A DNA stretch of 64,000 bases from Roseovarius halotolerans (GCF_900172255.1 NZ_FWFU01000001.1:1054001-1118000), one strand, 5' to 3'. Positions 51,232 through 61,146 are shown, counted from the stretch's first letter. The notes: generated from the sequence alone by a model not told the origin. A program made the numbers and translations.

Positions 51232-51957
51232 ATGACATATTTTACGGGCTCCGTCGGTTCCGTGCCCGATGAGAACCGACAGGCTTTTTTGGACCATGTC
51301 GCCGCGGTCTGGCGGGTGTTGAAAACTTATGGTGCAAAGCGGATGATCGAGACGTGGGGCGTCGATGTCCCCAAGGGCAAGGTGACCGATTTCTATGGCG
51401 CGGTCGACGCCAAGGAGGGGGAAACCATCGTCTTTTCCTGGATCGAATGGCCCGATCGGGAAACCACCAACGCATGTTGGGAGAAAATGGCCGATGATCC
51501 TGCAATGAAGGACATTCCCGAGATGCCGTTCGATGGTCGGCGTATGATCATCGGGGGATTTGAGCCTGTCTTCACGCAGGGCAAACCCCACGGCGCGCCC
51601 TTTTACCAGGGGTTTGTGCTGGCGGTTCCGGAAGAGAGCAAGAAGGCATACGTGTCGCTTGTCGGTGAGGGCTGGGAGATATTCTCGAAGCATGGCGCCC
51701 TTGGAATGGTCGAAACCTGCGGTCGGGACGTGCCGCATGGCAAGCAGACTGATTTCTACCGCGCAACCAAGGCCGAAGAAGGGGAGGTTCCGTATTTCAG
51801 TTGGGCGGCGTGGCCGGATCGCGAAACCTGCGATGCCGCGGCGAAGGCAATGGAAGCCGAGATGGGTGACATGGACATGTCCGCAATGCCGTTTGACGGA
51901 ATGCGCATGATGTGGGCGGGTTTCGAGACGATCTTCGACTCGGAGGTGGCGTCATGA
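51232..51957 (+). CDS. Tandem DUF1428 protein
   Basis: A 241-aa protein made of two DUF1428 (dimeric alpha-beta barrel) repeats: MTYFTGSVGSVPDENRQAFL and again FYQGFVLAVPEESKKAYV; each repeat ends MPFDG(R/M)RM-GGFE-like. I choose the ATG at 51232 (AGGAAACG before it) over the longer GTG frame. Its stop overlaps the GST start as ATGA. Function unknown; the pair is probably induced through the divergent HxlR protein. Confidence 0.85.
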   Translation: MTYFTGSVGSVPDENRQAFLDHVAAVWRVLKTYGAKRMIETWGVDVPKGKVTDFYGAVDAKEGETIVFSWIEWPDRETTNACWEKMADDPAMKDIPEMPFDGRRMIIGGFEPVFTQGKPHGAPFYQGFVLAVPEESKKAYVSLVGEGWEIFSKHGALGMVETCGRDVPHGKQTDFYRATKAEEGEVPYFSWAAWPDRETCDAAAKAMEAEMGDMDMSAMPFDGMRMMWAGFETIFDSEVAS

Positions 51958-52628
51958 CTGTCACGCTTGTCACCTATGACTGGGTGCCCGAGTTTCCACG
52001 CACTCTTGTTCGCGATTTGCGGGTGCGTTGGGTGCTGGAGGAGCTTGAGAAGCCCTACAACATCGAGACGGTCCCGCTGAACCCCAAGAGCGATGCGCAT
52101 TGCGCGATCCAGCCGTTCGGGCAGGTCCCTGTCATCCGGGACGATGACCTGAGCGTGTTCGAGAGCGGTGCGATCCTGATCCATCTGGGCGAAGGCAGCG
52201 CGCTGATGCCTGAAGTGAAACGCGCCGAGGTGATCCAGTGGATGTTCGCTGCGTTCAACACGCTCGAGATGGTTTCCGGCTCATGGATGCAGATGGTTCT
52301 GGCGCAGAAGTTCCCGGACTTCTTCGGTCCTGCCCCGGAGGATGAAGTCATCGCCTATGCAAGACAGGCGATGAACCACAAGCTGCGGGTCATGCAAGAG
52401 GTGCTTGATGGGCGCAATTGGCTCGTCGGGGATTTCAGTATCGCCGATATCGCGATGAGCGATGTTCTGCGCGCGGTCGAGGGGCTGGGGGCGCTCGCTG
52501 ACTGGCCGGGGCTGAGCGACTATGTCGCGCGCGCCAAGGCACGGCCTGCCTTTCAGAAGGCGATGAACGACCAGATGACGCATTGGCAGGCAGCGGATGA
52601 GGAACGCCAAAAGCGCGACGCGGGGTAG
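51954..52628 (+). CDS. Glutathione S-transferase family protein
   Basis: A 224-aa GST. N-terminal thioredoxin-like domain (about 3-85; FGQVPVIRDDDLSVFESGAIL is the glutathione-binding cis-Pro/Glu-Ser motif) and a helical C-terminal domain (GDFSIADIAMSDVL, N-cap box). A cytosolic detoxification enzyme with unknown substrate, coupled to the tandem DUF1428 gene. Confidence 0.88.
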   Translation: MTVTLVTYDWVPEFPRTLVRDLRVRWVLEELEKPYNIETVPLNPKSDAHCAIQPFGQVPVIRDDDLSVFESGAILIHLGEGSALMPEVKRAEVIQWMFAAFNTLEMVSGSWMQMVLAQKFPDFFGPAPEDEVIAYARQAMNHKLRVMQEVLDGRNWLVGDFSIADIAMSDVLRAVEGLGALADWPGLSDYVARAKARPAFQKAMNDQMTHWQAADEERQKRDAG

Positions 52629-52655
52629 CGCGCGCGGCAATCAGCGTTCTGGCCT

Positions 52656-52686
52656 CGTGCCGCGGGGGTGCGCCCGGCGCGGCACG
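52656..52686. terminator. Hairpin between convergent GST and speB
   Basis: CGTGCCGC (52656-52663) and GCGGCACG (52679-52686) form an 8-bp stem with an inner GGG/CCC. It lies midway between convergent genes, so it may end both transcripts, but no clear T-run follows on either strand. Confidence 0.4.
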
Positions 52687-52690
52687 GGGA

Positions 52691-53536
52691 TCAGAGGCAG
52701 CGCGCCATCAGGCGGTAAACGATCTGGGCGGCGGTGAAATCCCATGCCGCATTGCCATCGGGGGCCAGTTCCACCACGTCGAAACCGACGCAGCGCCGCC
52801 CTTTGAGCGCATGTTCCACGAGGTGCAGCGACTGGTAGTAATCGAGCCCGCCGGGTACCGGTGTGCCGGTCGCGGGCATCTGCGAAGGATCAAGCCCGTC
52901 CACATCGAAAGAGACATAGACGAGTTCGGGAAAATCCGGAGGCAGATCCACCTGATGAATGCGGTTGGTGACAAGATCCTCGGCATCGCGCCAGAACACC
53001 TTGTTCGCCTCGCGGCTGTCGGCCTCTTGCTGGCAGATCGCGCGCACGCCGAACTGGGCGAGGTGCATCCCCTGTTGGGTCAGCAGGTGCATGACCGAGG
53101 CATGGGAGTGTTCTTCGCCTTCATAGGCGACACGCAGGTCCGCATGGGCGTCGATCTGCAAGATCCCGACCGGCTGTCCAAGCGCACGGGCAACGCCCAT
53201 CACAGCACCATAGCTGAGCGAATGTTCCCCCCCCAGAGTCACCGGAATGCGGCCTGCCCGCGCCGCCGCTTCGGTGCGTGTGGCCAGACGTTCCATCACC
53301 TCGGGCAGGGGGCCGTCGCAGTCGACGGGGGTTTCGGTCAGAATGCCGGCGCGGCAGGGTTCCTGCCCGACGCAGAGCCGCTCGAGTTCATTTGAGGCCG
53401 CGATGATCGCCGCCGGTCCACGCGCTGTGCCCGCGCCATAAGACACCGTGCGTTCAAGCGGCATCGGGATCACACGGAAGCGGGCGGCGTCGCTTGTCTC
53501 GTCTGCGCTGAGTTCACTGGCAAGAAAGCTGCTCAT
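52691..53536 (-). CDS. speB: Agmatinase
   Basis: Converts agmatine to putrescine and urea. Ureohydrolase metal motifs: GGEHS (102-106), DAHADLR (129-135) and SFDVDGLDPS (209-218), supplying the di-manganese ligands. 281 aa. The start overlaps the nspC stop as ATGA. With speA, nspC and the dehydrogenase upstream it forms a complete arginine-to-spermidine operon. Confidence 0.9.
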   Translation of the reverse strand: MSSFLASELSADETSDAARFRVIPMPLERTVSYGAGTARGPAAIIAASNELERLCVGQEPCRAGILTETPVDCDGPLPEVMERLATRTEAAARAGRIPVTLGGEHSLSYGAVMGVARALGQPVGILQIDAHADLRVAYEGEEHSHASVMHLLTQQGMHLAQFGVRAICQQEADSREANKVFWRDAEDLVTNRIHQVDLPPDFPELVYVSFDVDGLDPSQMPATGTPVPGGLDYYQSLHLVEHALKGRRCVGFDVVELAPDGNAAWDFTAAQIVYRLMARCL

Positions 53537-54702
53537 GACAGGCGCTCCTTGAAATCCTGGTAGCCGAACGCGCGCTGGATCCGCAGATCGTCGGTGCGAC
53601 TGTTCCAGATGGCGATGGCGGGCAGGGGCACGCCGTTGAAGGTGTTCGTCTTGACCATCGAGTAATGCGCCTGATCGAGAAAGGCGAAACGTTGGCCGAT
53701 CTCAAGTGGCGCGGCCCAGGTGTAGTCGCCGATAATGTCCCCCGCGAGACAAGACGGCCCGCCCAGCCGGTAGGTATGTCCGGCTTCTGCCTCGTCCATC
53801 AGGGCAGGGCGATAGGGGGCCTCGATCACATCGGGCATGTGGCAGGTGGCCGATATATCGGTGATCGCTACGGGCATCGTGTTTTCGAACGTGTCGAGAA
53901 TCTCGCCCACAAGAATACCGGCATCGAGCGCCACCGCCTCTCCGGGTTCGAGGTAGACCTCGACGCCGTGGCGCGCGCGAAGCTGCTTGATGAACTCGAT
54001 CAGCCCGGCGCGGTCGTAATCGTCGCGGGTGATGTGGTGCCCGCCGCCCAGGTTGATCCATTGAAGCCGTGCCATATGCGGCGCCAGCAGAGGCTCCACC
54101 GCCTCCCAGGTGCGCCGGAGCGGCGCGAAGCCCTGTTCGCAAAGCGTGTGCATATGCAGCCCTGCGACCCCGTCCAGCGCGGCGGAATTCAGGTGGGAGA
54201 CCGGCACGCCAAGGCGAGAGCATGGCTGGCAGGGGTCGTATTTCTCGACTTCGCCTTCGGAGTGCTGCGGGTTGATGCGCAGCCCGACCGAGACGCCAGC
54301 CGCCTGCGCTCGCGCGCCAAAACGGTCCTTCTGGCCCAGACTATTAAAGATCAGGTGATCGCTGAGGCTCAGGATCTCGTCGATCTCGGACTCCTTGTAG
54401 CCGGTCGAGAAGGTCGTGACCTCGCCGCCATATTCCTCGCGACCGAGGCGCGCTTCGTGCAATCCGCTGGCACAGGTGCCCAAGAGGTAGGAGCGCACCA
54501 GCGGGGCCAGAGCGAACATGGAAAACGCCTTGAGCGCGCTGAGCATCCGCGCGCCCGAGGCCGCGCCAACATCCGCAAGCACCTTGAGATTGGCCTCGAG
54601 CGCGACCTCGTCCACCACGAAACAGGGCGAGGGCACGCGGCCAAGGTCGAACTGGCGAAAGGCACCTGCATCGCCGGCCTGGGTTTGCATGGGCTGGGTC
54701 AT
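53533..54702 (-). CDS. nspC: Carboxynorspermidine/carboxyspermidine decarboxylase
   Basis: A PLP-dependent fold III decarboxylase that forms spermidine (or norspermidine) in the alternative polyamine pathway. PLP lysine Lys58 in LSALKAFS; NLGGGHH for phosphate binding; HTLCEQ; and the substrate loop GPSCLAGD with catalytic cysteine. 389 aa from the ATG at 54702. Sits between the dehydrogenase and speB. Confidence 0.9.
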   Translation of the reverse strand: MTQPMQTQAGDAGAFRQFDLGRVPSPCFVVDEVALEANLKVLADVGAASGARMLSALKAFSMFALAPLVRSYLLGTCASGLHEARLGREEYGGEVTTFSTGYKESEIDEILSLSDHLIFNSLGQKDRFGARAQAAGVSVGLRINPQHSEGEVEKYDPCQPCSRLGVPVSHLNSAALDGVAGLHMHTLCEQGFAPLRRTWEAVEPLLAPHMARLQWINLGGGHHITRDDYDRAGLIEFIKQLRARHGVEVYLEPGEAVALDAGILVGEILDTFENTMPVAITDISATCHMPDVIEAPYRPALMDEAEAGHTYRLGGPSCLAGDIIGDYTWAAPLEIGQRFAFLDQAHYSMVKTNTFNGVPLPAIAIWNSRTDDLRIQRAFGYQDFKERLS

Positions 54703-54727
54703 GGCGTAGCTGTTCCCTGCGCCCGTT

Positions 54728-55939
54728 TCAGAACGAGACCGGCGCGTCCAACTCATGCACCTGCCAGGGCAGGCCATGCTGATTGAGCATGTCCATGAAG
54801 TCGTCGGGGTCGAGCTGCTCCATGTTCCACACGCCCGGCGCGGTCCAGTTGCCCTTGAGCACCTGTGCTGCGCCGATCATCGCCGGAACGCCGGTGGTAT
54901 AGGATACCGCCTGGCTGCCGACCTCGGCAAAGCACTCCTCGTGGTCGCAGATATTGTAGATGTAATAGGTCTTCTCGCCCGACCCGTCCTTGGCCTCGCC
55001 GGTGGCGATGTCGCCGATGCAGGCCTTGCCCTTGGTCTGTTCTCCCAGCTCGCCGGGGTCGGGCAGGAGGGTCTTGAGGAACTGGATCGGGATGATCTCG
55101 ACCCCGTTATGCATCACCGGGTCGATCCGAGTCATGCCGACATTCTGCAAGACCTTGGCATGGGTGATATAGGCATCCCCGAAGGTCATCCAGAACCGCG
55201 CGCGCTCGATCTCGGGGAAATGGGTGCTCAGGCTTTCCAGTTCCTCGTGATACATGAGATACATGTTCTTGGGGCCGATGCCGGGGAAATCGAACTCGAC
55301 CTTGTGGGTCATGGCCGGTGTCACCTTCCAGTCGCCTCGCTCCCAATGCTTGGCGTCCTGCAAGACCTCGCGCAGGTTGATCTCGGGATTGAAATTGGTT
55401 GCGAAGGCCTGATCGTTGCTGCCGCCATTGGCATCGAGAACGTCGATCTGGCGGATACTGTCGAGCTTGTGCTTTTTTAGCCAGGTGGCGAAGACGCTGG
55501 TCACGCCGGGATCGAACCCCGATCCTAGGATCGCGGTCAGCCCTGCCTTGTGGAACTTGTCCTGATAGGCCCATTGCCACTTGTATTCGAACTTGGCCTC
55601 GTCTTCGGGTTCGTAATTCGCCGTGTCGAGGTAATGGCAGCCCGCCTCTAGGCAGGCATCCATCAGCTTGAGATCCTGGTAGGGCAGCGCAAGGTTGACG
55701 AGGATCTCGGCACCGGTTTTGCGGATCAGGGCGACTGTTGCCGCCACGTCCATCGCGTCGATCTCAGCGGTGTCGATATCGACTCCGACCCGTTCCTTGA
55801 CCGATTTGGCGATGGCGTCGCATTTGGATTTCGTGCGGCTGGCCAGCGTGATCTTCGTGAAGATGTCGGCATTCATCGCCATCTTGTGGACGGCGGCATG
55901 GCTGACGCCGCCGGCGCCGATTACGAGTGTGTTTCCCAT
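54728..55939 (-). CDS. Carboxynorspermidine/carboxyspermidine synthase (saccharopine dehydrogenase family)
   Basis: Reductively condenses putrescine (or diaminopropane) with aspartate semialdehyde using NADPH. Rossmann motif GAGGVS at 8-13; family blocks GCHYLDTANYEPEDEA and GFDPGVTSVFA. 403 aa. Lies just upstream of nspC, 26 bp after speA, giving the CASDH-CASDC pathway that replaces SpeDE in many bacteria. Confidence 0.9.
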   Translation of the reverse strand: MGNTLVIGAGGVSHAAVHKMAMNADIFTKITLASRTKSKCDAIAKSVKERVGVDIDTAEIDAMDVAATVALIRKTGAEILVNLALPYQDLKLMDACLEAGCHYLDTANYEPEDEAKFEYKWQWAYQDKFHKAGLTAILGSGFDPGVTSVFATWLKKHKLDSIRQIDVLDANGGSNDQAFATNFNPEINLREVLQDAKHWERGDWKVTPAMTHKVEFDFPGIGPKNMYLMYHEELESLSTHFPEIERARFWMTFGDAYITHAKVLQNVGMTRIDPVMHNGVEIIPIQFLKTLLPDPGELGEQTKGKACIGDIATGEAKDGSGEKTYYIYNICDHEECFAEVGSQAVSYTTGVPAMIGAAQVLKGNWTAPGVWNMEQLDPDDFMDMLNQHGLPWQVHELDAPVSF

Positions 55940-55965
55940 GACCTCTGTCTCCCGGGTTTGTTCGC

Positions 55966-57852
55966 TTATTCGTAGTAGGTGTAGCCGTTGATGCTGTCGC
56001 GATAAGCCGCCATCAGCGGGCGGCGTTCCTCGACGCTGATGATGCCTTTGGAGATCGCGCCATCCACCAGCTTGCGGAAGGCGGCCACGCAATCGCTGGG
56101 ATCATATTCGACGTAAGAGAGAACCTCGGCGATGGTGTCTCCTTCCTGTTCGTGAAGCAGATCAAATCCCGCATCGTCGCGCAAGTCTATCGTGACAACG
56201 TTGGTATCGCCGAACAGGTTGTGCAGATCGCCCAGGGTTTCCTGGTAGGCGCCCACGAAGAAGACGCCCATGTGATAGGGCCGGTCCTCGGGCAGGTCAT
56301 GCACCGGCAGTGACGGCGAGGTGCCGTCAGCGACGATGAAGTGATCGACCTTGCCGTCGCTGTCGCAGGTGATGTCGGACAGCACCGCGCGGCGGGTGGG
56401 CGGCTGATCCAGCATCTGAAGGGGCATCAGCGGATGCAGCTGGTCGATGGCCCAGACATCGGGCAGCGACTGGAACAACGAGAAATTGCAGTGATAGATA
56501 TCGGCGAGCTTGTGCAGTTCGTCCTCGATATCCGCGCCGCGCTCGTCACTGGCGGCCAGCGCCTTGATACGCGCCATCAGGTGGCGGTAGATCGTTTCAG
56601 TGCGGGCCATCTGGCGCATCCCGACATGCCCGCGCCGAAAGAGGGCCCGCATTTCATTGCGATAGAAGCTGGCGTCGTTGAGGCATTCGCGCAGGCGGTC
56701 GCCCGACAGGTAATCGCCGACCGCCGTGAGGTCGCTGACATAGTGGTGATCGTCGGGCTCCACGGCGGGTGCGTCAGGCGCATCGAACAGCGTCGCCTCG
56801 AGCACGTTGAAGATCAGCATAGAGGAGGTTGCGACCGAAGCGCGTCCGCTTTCGGTGACCAGCGTGGGATGCTCTACCCCGGCCTCGTTCATCGCATAGG
56901 CGACCGTTTCAACGATGTTGGCGCAGTATTCCTCGACACTGTAATTGATCGAATTGGCGGTGGCTTTCTGTTCGCCGGTATAGTCGAAGCCAAGCCCGCC
57001 GCCCAGATCGAGATGCGTGAGCGGCGCCCCTTCGGCCTTCATTTCGCAGAAATAGCGGCAGGCATCGCCAACGGCGCGGCGGACATCGTTCACATCGGGC
57101 ACCTGACTGCCCAGATGCGAATGCTGAAGGGTCAGGCAGTGCAGCAGACCCGCATCGCGCAGCTTGTCGATCACCTCGACGAGTTGGGCCGTGTTCATCC
57201 CGAAGGTCGAACGATCCCCCGAACTGGCGGCCCAGTTGCCGCTGATCTGGTTGGTCAGCTTGACGCGCACACCGAGCATCGGTTCGACCCCGAGCGCGCG
57301 GCTGGTCTCGATGACGGTATCCACCTCCATCGTGCTTTCCAGAACGATGACCGTATTGAAACCGAGCTTGCGCGACTGGATCGCCAAACCGACGAATTCC
57401 GCATCCTTGACGCCATTGCAGACGATCAGCGCGTCATCAGGCAGCTTGTGGGCGAGGGCGATCACCAGTTCGGGTTTCGACCCCGCCTCGAGCCCGAAAT
57501 CGTATTTGCGGCCGAACTCGACGATCCGGTCGACGACCTGCGCCTGCTGATTGACCTTGATCGGAAACACCCCGCGATATGTCCCCTGATAGCCGGTGCG
57601 CTTGATCGCGTCGCGGAAGCTCTCGTTGATCTGACGGATGGCATCTTCGAGATAGGAACTGACGCGCAGGATCATAGGCGTGTGGATACCGCGCTTTTCA
57701 AGATCGCGGATGATCCCCGGAAGGCTGACCGGGGGTGAGTCAGGCGAGAGCGGGTTCTTGAGCGCGACGTCGCCATTCTCGAGAACCTCGAAAAACCCGC
57801 GTCCCCAGCGTTTCAGGCCGTAGAGATCTTCGTGGGTCTCGCTTGTCGTCAT
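55966..57852 (-). CDS. speA: Biosynthetic arginine decarboxylase
   Basis: Converts arginine to agmatine. Large fold III decarboxylase (628 aa) with PLP lysine Lys99 in FPIKVNQQ, HLDLGGGLGFDY, and SDITCDSDGKVD with catalytic Cys. I choose the ATG at 57852 (TTSETHEDLYG), with GGAG 8 nt upstream; an ATG at 57888 would add 12 residues. First gene of the polyamine operon. Confidence 0.92.
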   Translation of the reverse strand: MTTSETHEDLYGLKRWGRGFFEVLENGDVALKNPLSPDSPPVSLPGIIRDLEKRGIHTPMILRVSSYLEDAIRQINESFRDAIKRTGYQGTYRGVFPIKVNQQAQVVDRIVEFGRKYDFGLEAGSKPELVIALAHKLPDDALIVCNGVKDAEFVGLAIQSRKLGFNTVIVLESTMEVDTVIETSRALGVEPMLGVRVKLTNQISGNWAASSGDRSTFGMNTAQLVEVIDKLRDAGLLHCLTLQHSHLGSQVPDVNDVRRAVGDACRYFCEMKAEGAPLTHLDLGGGLGFDYTGEQKATANSINYSVEEYCANIVETVAYAMNEAGVEHPTLVTESGRASVATSSMLIFNVLEATLFDAPDAPAVEPDDHHYVSDLTAVGDYLSGDRLRECLNDASFYRNEMRALFRRGHVGMRQMARTETIYRHLMARIKALAASDERGADIEDELHKLADIYHCNFSLFQSLPDVWAIDQLHPLMPLQMLDQPPTRRAVLSDITCDSDGKVDHFIVADGTSPSLPVHDLPEDRPYHMGVFFVGAYQETLGDLHNLFGDTNVVTIDLRDDAGFDLLHEQEGDTIAEVLSYVEYDPSDCVAAFRKLVDGAISKGIISVEERRPLMAAYRDSINGYTYYE

Positions 57853-58002
57853 GGGGTTCGCTCCGGAGAAAAGGGTGAAGGGATCCACACCGTGAATGGT
57901 ATGTCAGGGGCGTCCGAATTAAAACAGGGCCGCGATCTCTTCGCGCCGTAGTCGCCGACAGAAGATTCGTCCAGTCCTATCACAATCCGCAGGGGCGCGG
58001 GT

Positions 58003-60051
58003 TCACTGCGCCGTGTTTCCCGTCTCACGTCGGCGCTGGAGCTGTAGAAGGGCAATCGGCGACCACAGGACCAGCCCTATCGCCATCGTGGTGAGGCCGG
58101 GAGCGATGAACAGCAGCGATACGAGTGCCACCGCCCAACGTTCCAACCGCGTCAGCGGGGCAATCAGAAAGCCCGAGAACGCCACCCCAAGCCCGCCGAT
58201 ACCCAGCATGGCTCCGGCCAGCGTGATCGTAAAGGAGGCCCAGGTAAAGCCATCCGTCACCAGCAGAAGGGCGGGAGAATAGACAAAGACGAAGGGAACG
58301 AGCGCCTTGGCGATCCCCAGCCGGAAGGCGGTGTTGCCGGTCTTGAAGGGGTTCGATCCCGCGATGCCTGCCGCGGCATAGGCCGCGAGCGCCACTGGGG
58401 GTGTGATATCCGCGAGCACGCCGTAGTAGAACACGAAGAAATGCGCCACGAGGGGTTCGACGTTCAACACCGCCAGCGCCGGTGCCGCGACCGCGACGAG
58501 AATGATATAGGTGGCGGTGGTGGGAATGCCCGCGCCCATGATGATGCAGGCGATGGCGATCAGGATAAGCGAGACGAACAGCGCCCATTGTTCGATGGCG
58601 AAATAGCTTAGCGGCCAGAGGGCGCTCAGGAATCCGCCCATGTCGGTCGCGGTCTGGACCACCACATAGCCGAGGCGAAAGCCCACGCCGGTCAGGGTGA
58701 CGACGCCCACGACGACGCCCACGGTCGCCGCAGCCGCCCCGACCGCCAGCGTGTTGCGCGCGCCATCCGCAAGCGCCTGCCACAGATCGGTGAGCGTCAG
58801 CCGGTTCACGGGATTGAGAAAGCCCACGACGACACAGGCGATGATCCCGTAGACCGCTGCATAATCCGGCGTCTTGCCGCTCAGAATCAGGTACACGAGG
58901 ATGAAAAGCGGGATCACGGACAGCCAGTGTTGGCGCAGCACGAGGCCCGCCTTGGGAAGCTCGGACGCGGCGAGGCCGCGAAGTCCCAGCTTGCGGGCCT
59001 CGAGATGGACCATGATGAAGATCCCGAAATAGTGCAGCAGGGCCGGGAACAGGGCCGCCGCCAGGATATCGCGCAGCGGGATCTCCAGATATTCGACCAT
59101 GATGAAAGCCGCGGCGCCGAGGATCGGTGGCGTGATCTGACCGCCGGTCGATGAGGTGGCCTCGACCGCGCCCGAGAAATGCGCCGGATAGCCGACGCGC
59201 TTCATTGCCGGAATGGTCAGTGCGCCGGTCGTGACCGTGTTGGCGATCGACGATCCCGAGATCGTCCCCATGAAAGCCGATGAGAAGATCGCCACCTTGG
59301 CAGGGCCGCCCGCGTAACGTCCCGCGATCACCATCGCGAGGTCGATGAACAATTGCCCCAATCCGATCCGCGTTGCCAGAACGCCGAACAGGATGAACAG
59401 GAAAACATACTGGGCCATGACACCGATGGCGATGCCGTAGATCCCCTGGTTGGTCATGTAGAGATGGTTGATCAGTGCTTCCCAGCTGGCGCCGCCATGC
59501 TTGAGCGCGCCCGGCGCCCAGGGTCCGAAGATCGCGAAGGCGACAAAGATCAGCGCGATAATAGGCAGCGTCGGACCTACCGAGCGCCGCGTCGCCTCGA
59601 GCGTCAACAGCAAAAGGGCCGTGCCCATGAGAACGTCCATTTCAGACGGGTTGCCGACACGGATCGAAACCACCTGGGGCGGAAGAAGCGGAAGGTACAG
59701 CGCCGCCCCGACCGCCATGATAGCGAAGACCATGTCCAGCAGAGGGACGCCACCGGGGCGATACCAGGCAGGGGCCGGCGGCTCCTGGGGTGTGCTGCGC
59801 CGCCATGAGAACAAGAGGAACACCAGCCCAAGCACAAAGGACAGGTGAATGCCGCGATGCAGAAGCTCGCGCACGAGGCCAAACCCCGACGCGTAGAAAT
59901 GATAGGCGGACATCGCGACCAGGATGACCGAGACAATGAGCGCGATGCTGCGGCCCGTGGTCCTGAAGGCCAGTTCCGGATCGTATTTGCGCTCGATCTC
60001 ATGCAGCTCTTCGGCTGTGAGTTCGCGGTCGTTTGTCGGTTCATCGGCCAT
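58003..60051 (-). CDS. TRAP transporter permease, fused small and large subunits
   Basis: A 682-aa permease with 4 and 12 membrane-helix modules in one chain, as used with TAXI-type binding proteins. Conserved ISGSSIANTVTTGALTIPAMKRVGY and SSTGGQITPPILGAAAFIM are DctM-type signatures. The TAXI receptor gene lies just upstream with a strong hairpin between. Imports an organic anion driven by an ion gradient; substrate unknown. Confidence 0.92.
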   Translation of the reverse strand: MADEPTNDRELTAEELHEIERKYDPELAFRTTGRSIALIVSVILVAMSAYHFYASGFGLVRELLHRGIHLSFVLGLVFLLFSWRRSTPQEPPAPAWYRPGGVPLLDMVFAIMAVGAALYLPLLPPQVVSIRVGNPSEMDVLMGTALLLLTLEATRRSVGPTLPIIALIFVAFAIFGPWAPGALKHGGASWEALINHLYMTNQGIYGIAIGVMAQYVFLFILFGVLATRIGLGQLFIDLAMVIAGRYAGGPAKVAIFSSAFMGTISGSSIANTVTTGALTIPAMKRVGYPAHFSGAVEATSSTGGQITPPILGAAAFIMVEYLEIPLRDILAAALFPALLHYFGIFIMVHLEARKLGLRGLAASELPKAGLVLRQHWLSVIPLFILVYLILSGKTPDYAAVYGIIACVVVGFLNPVNRLTLTDLWQALADGARNTLAVGAAAATVGVVVGVVTLTGVGFRLGYVVVQTATDMGGFLSALWPLSYFAIEQWALFVSLILIAIACIIMGAGIPTTATYIILVAVAAPALAVLNVEPLVAHFFVFYYGVLADITPPVALAAYAAAGIAGSNPFKTGNTAFRLGIAKALVPFVFVYSPALLLVTDGFTWASFTITLAGAMLGIGGLGVAFSGFLIAPLTRLERWAVALVSLLFIAPGLTTMAIGLVLWSPIALLQLQRRRETGNTAQ

Positions 60052-60079
60052 GGTCTGCACCCGGAAAGTTCAATCAGGA

Positions 60080-60114
60080 CAAAAGAAGCCCGGCCACCGA
60101 AATGGCGGCCGGGC
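60080..60114 (-). terminator. Intercistronic terminator/attenuator between TAXI and TRAP genes
   Basis: GCCCGGCC/GGCCGGGC (60088-60095, 60107-60114) forms a stem extended by CGCC/GGTG on the minus strand, followed by TTCTTTTG. Partial termination here would make more binding protein than permease, a common arrangement. Confidence 0.65.
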
Positions 60115-60135
60115 CTGACATGCTTGAGCGGGCGA

Positions 60136-61146
60136 TCACTTGATCAGACCGGCCTCTTCGTAGAAGCGTTTCGCGCCATCGTGAAGCGGCACGCCGATCC
60201 CGCTGAGCGCGGTTTCAGCGGTGATCGTCTTGCCCTTGGCGTGGCCGACATCGAGAAGCTTGCGCGAATTGTCGTTCCAGAGCGCCTTGGTGATCTCGTA
60301 GATCAGTTCTGGGTCTTCCTCGGCCGACGTGAACCACTGGGCACCCACGGCGACGGTTTCGGTCGCGGGGACGCCTTCATAGGTGCCTTCGGGGATCGAG
60401 CTTTGGGCAAAGAATCCGAATTCGCTGGTCAGTTGGTCGGCGCCTTCACCGGAGATAGGCACGAGCTTGATGTCTTCTGCCGACGCCAGTTCCACCAGCG
60501 AACCGGTGGGATAGCCCGCGACCACGAAGAAGGCGTCGATCTTGCCGTTGCGAAGTGCCTCGGACGCGGCGTTGCCCTTGAGCGCCTCGGCGGTCACATC
60601 GTCGACCGACAGGCCATTGGCCTCGAGGATGAGTCCGGCATCGACATAGGTGCCCGAACCCGGCTCGTCGAGGGAGACGCGCTTGCCCGCGAGATCCTTG
60701 ACCGAGTCGATCCCGCTATCGGCCAGCGCGACAAGGTGGATATGCTCTTCGAACAGGGCCGCGATGGTGCGCAGGTTTTCGGCAGGCGGTTGTCCGTCCA
60801 TCGTGCCGGTGCCGGTATAGGCCCAATAGGCCACGTCCGACTGGGCGAAGCCCGAGTTGCGCAGGCCCGAGACGATCGCATTGATATTGTCCACGGAGCC
60901 GCGCGAGGAAACCGCCGACGCGATCAGCCCTTCGACGCCGCAGCTGCCGCCTTCTTCGCAGGGGCGCGATCCGGGGGGCTTGGAGATTGCGTTCGCGATC
61001 ACGCCGCCAACCGGGTAATAGGTGTATGCCGTACCACCCGTCCCGATCGTGAAGAACTTGAGGTCCTGCGCGGTGGCGGAGGCCGCCAGTCCGGTGACGA
61101 GCACCGCCCCGACGACGAGATTGCGTGCGCTGCGAATGAATTGCAT
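60136..61146 (-). CDS. TAXI-family TRAP solute receptor
   Basis: A periplasmic binding protein, 336 aa. Signal peptide 1-26 (ATAQ); then KFFTIGTGGTAYTYYPVGGVIANA, the hallmark of TAXI receptors, and AQSDVAYWAY. I use the ATG at 61146, because the longer frame has no signal peptide at its start. Delivers substrate to the fused permease downstream. Confidence 0.92.
   Translation of the reverse strand: MQFIRSARNLVVGAVLVTGLAASATAQDLKFFTIGTGGTAYTYYPVGGVIANAISKPPGSRPCEEGGSCGVEGLIASAVSSRGSVDNINAIVSGLRNSGFAQSDVAYWAYTGTGTMDGQPPAENLRTIAALFEEHIHLVALADSGIDSVKDLAGKRVSLDEPGSGTYVDAGLILEANGLSVDDVTAEALKGNAASEALRNGKIDAFFVVAGYPTGSLVELASAEDIKLVPISGEGADQLTSEFGFFAQSSIPEGTYEGVPATETVAVGAQWFTSAEEDPELIYEITKALWNDNSRKLLDVGHAKGKTITAETALSGIGVPLHDGAKRFYEEAGLIK

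Noticed and set aside
49129-52628. MFS, HxlR, DUF1428 and GST genes as ICE cargo
   Set aside because: They lie beyond the proposed attR and look like an ordinary chromosomal regulator-target set. An empty-site genome could still change this.
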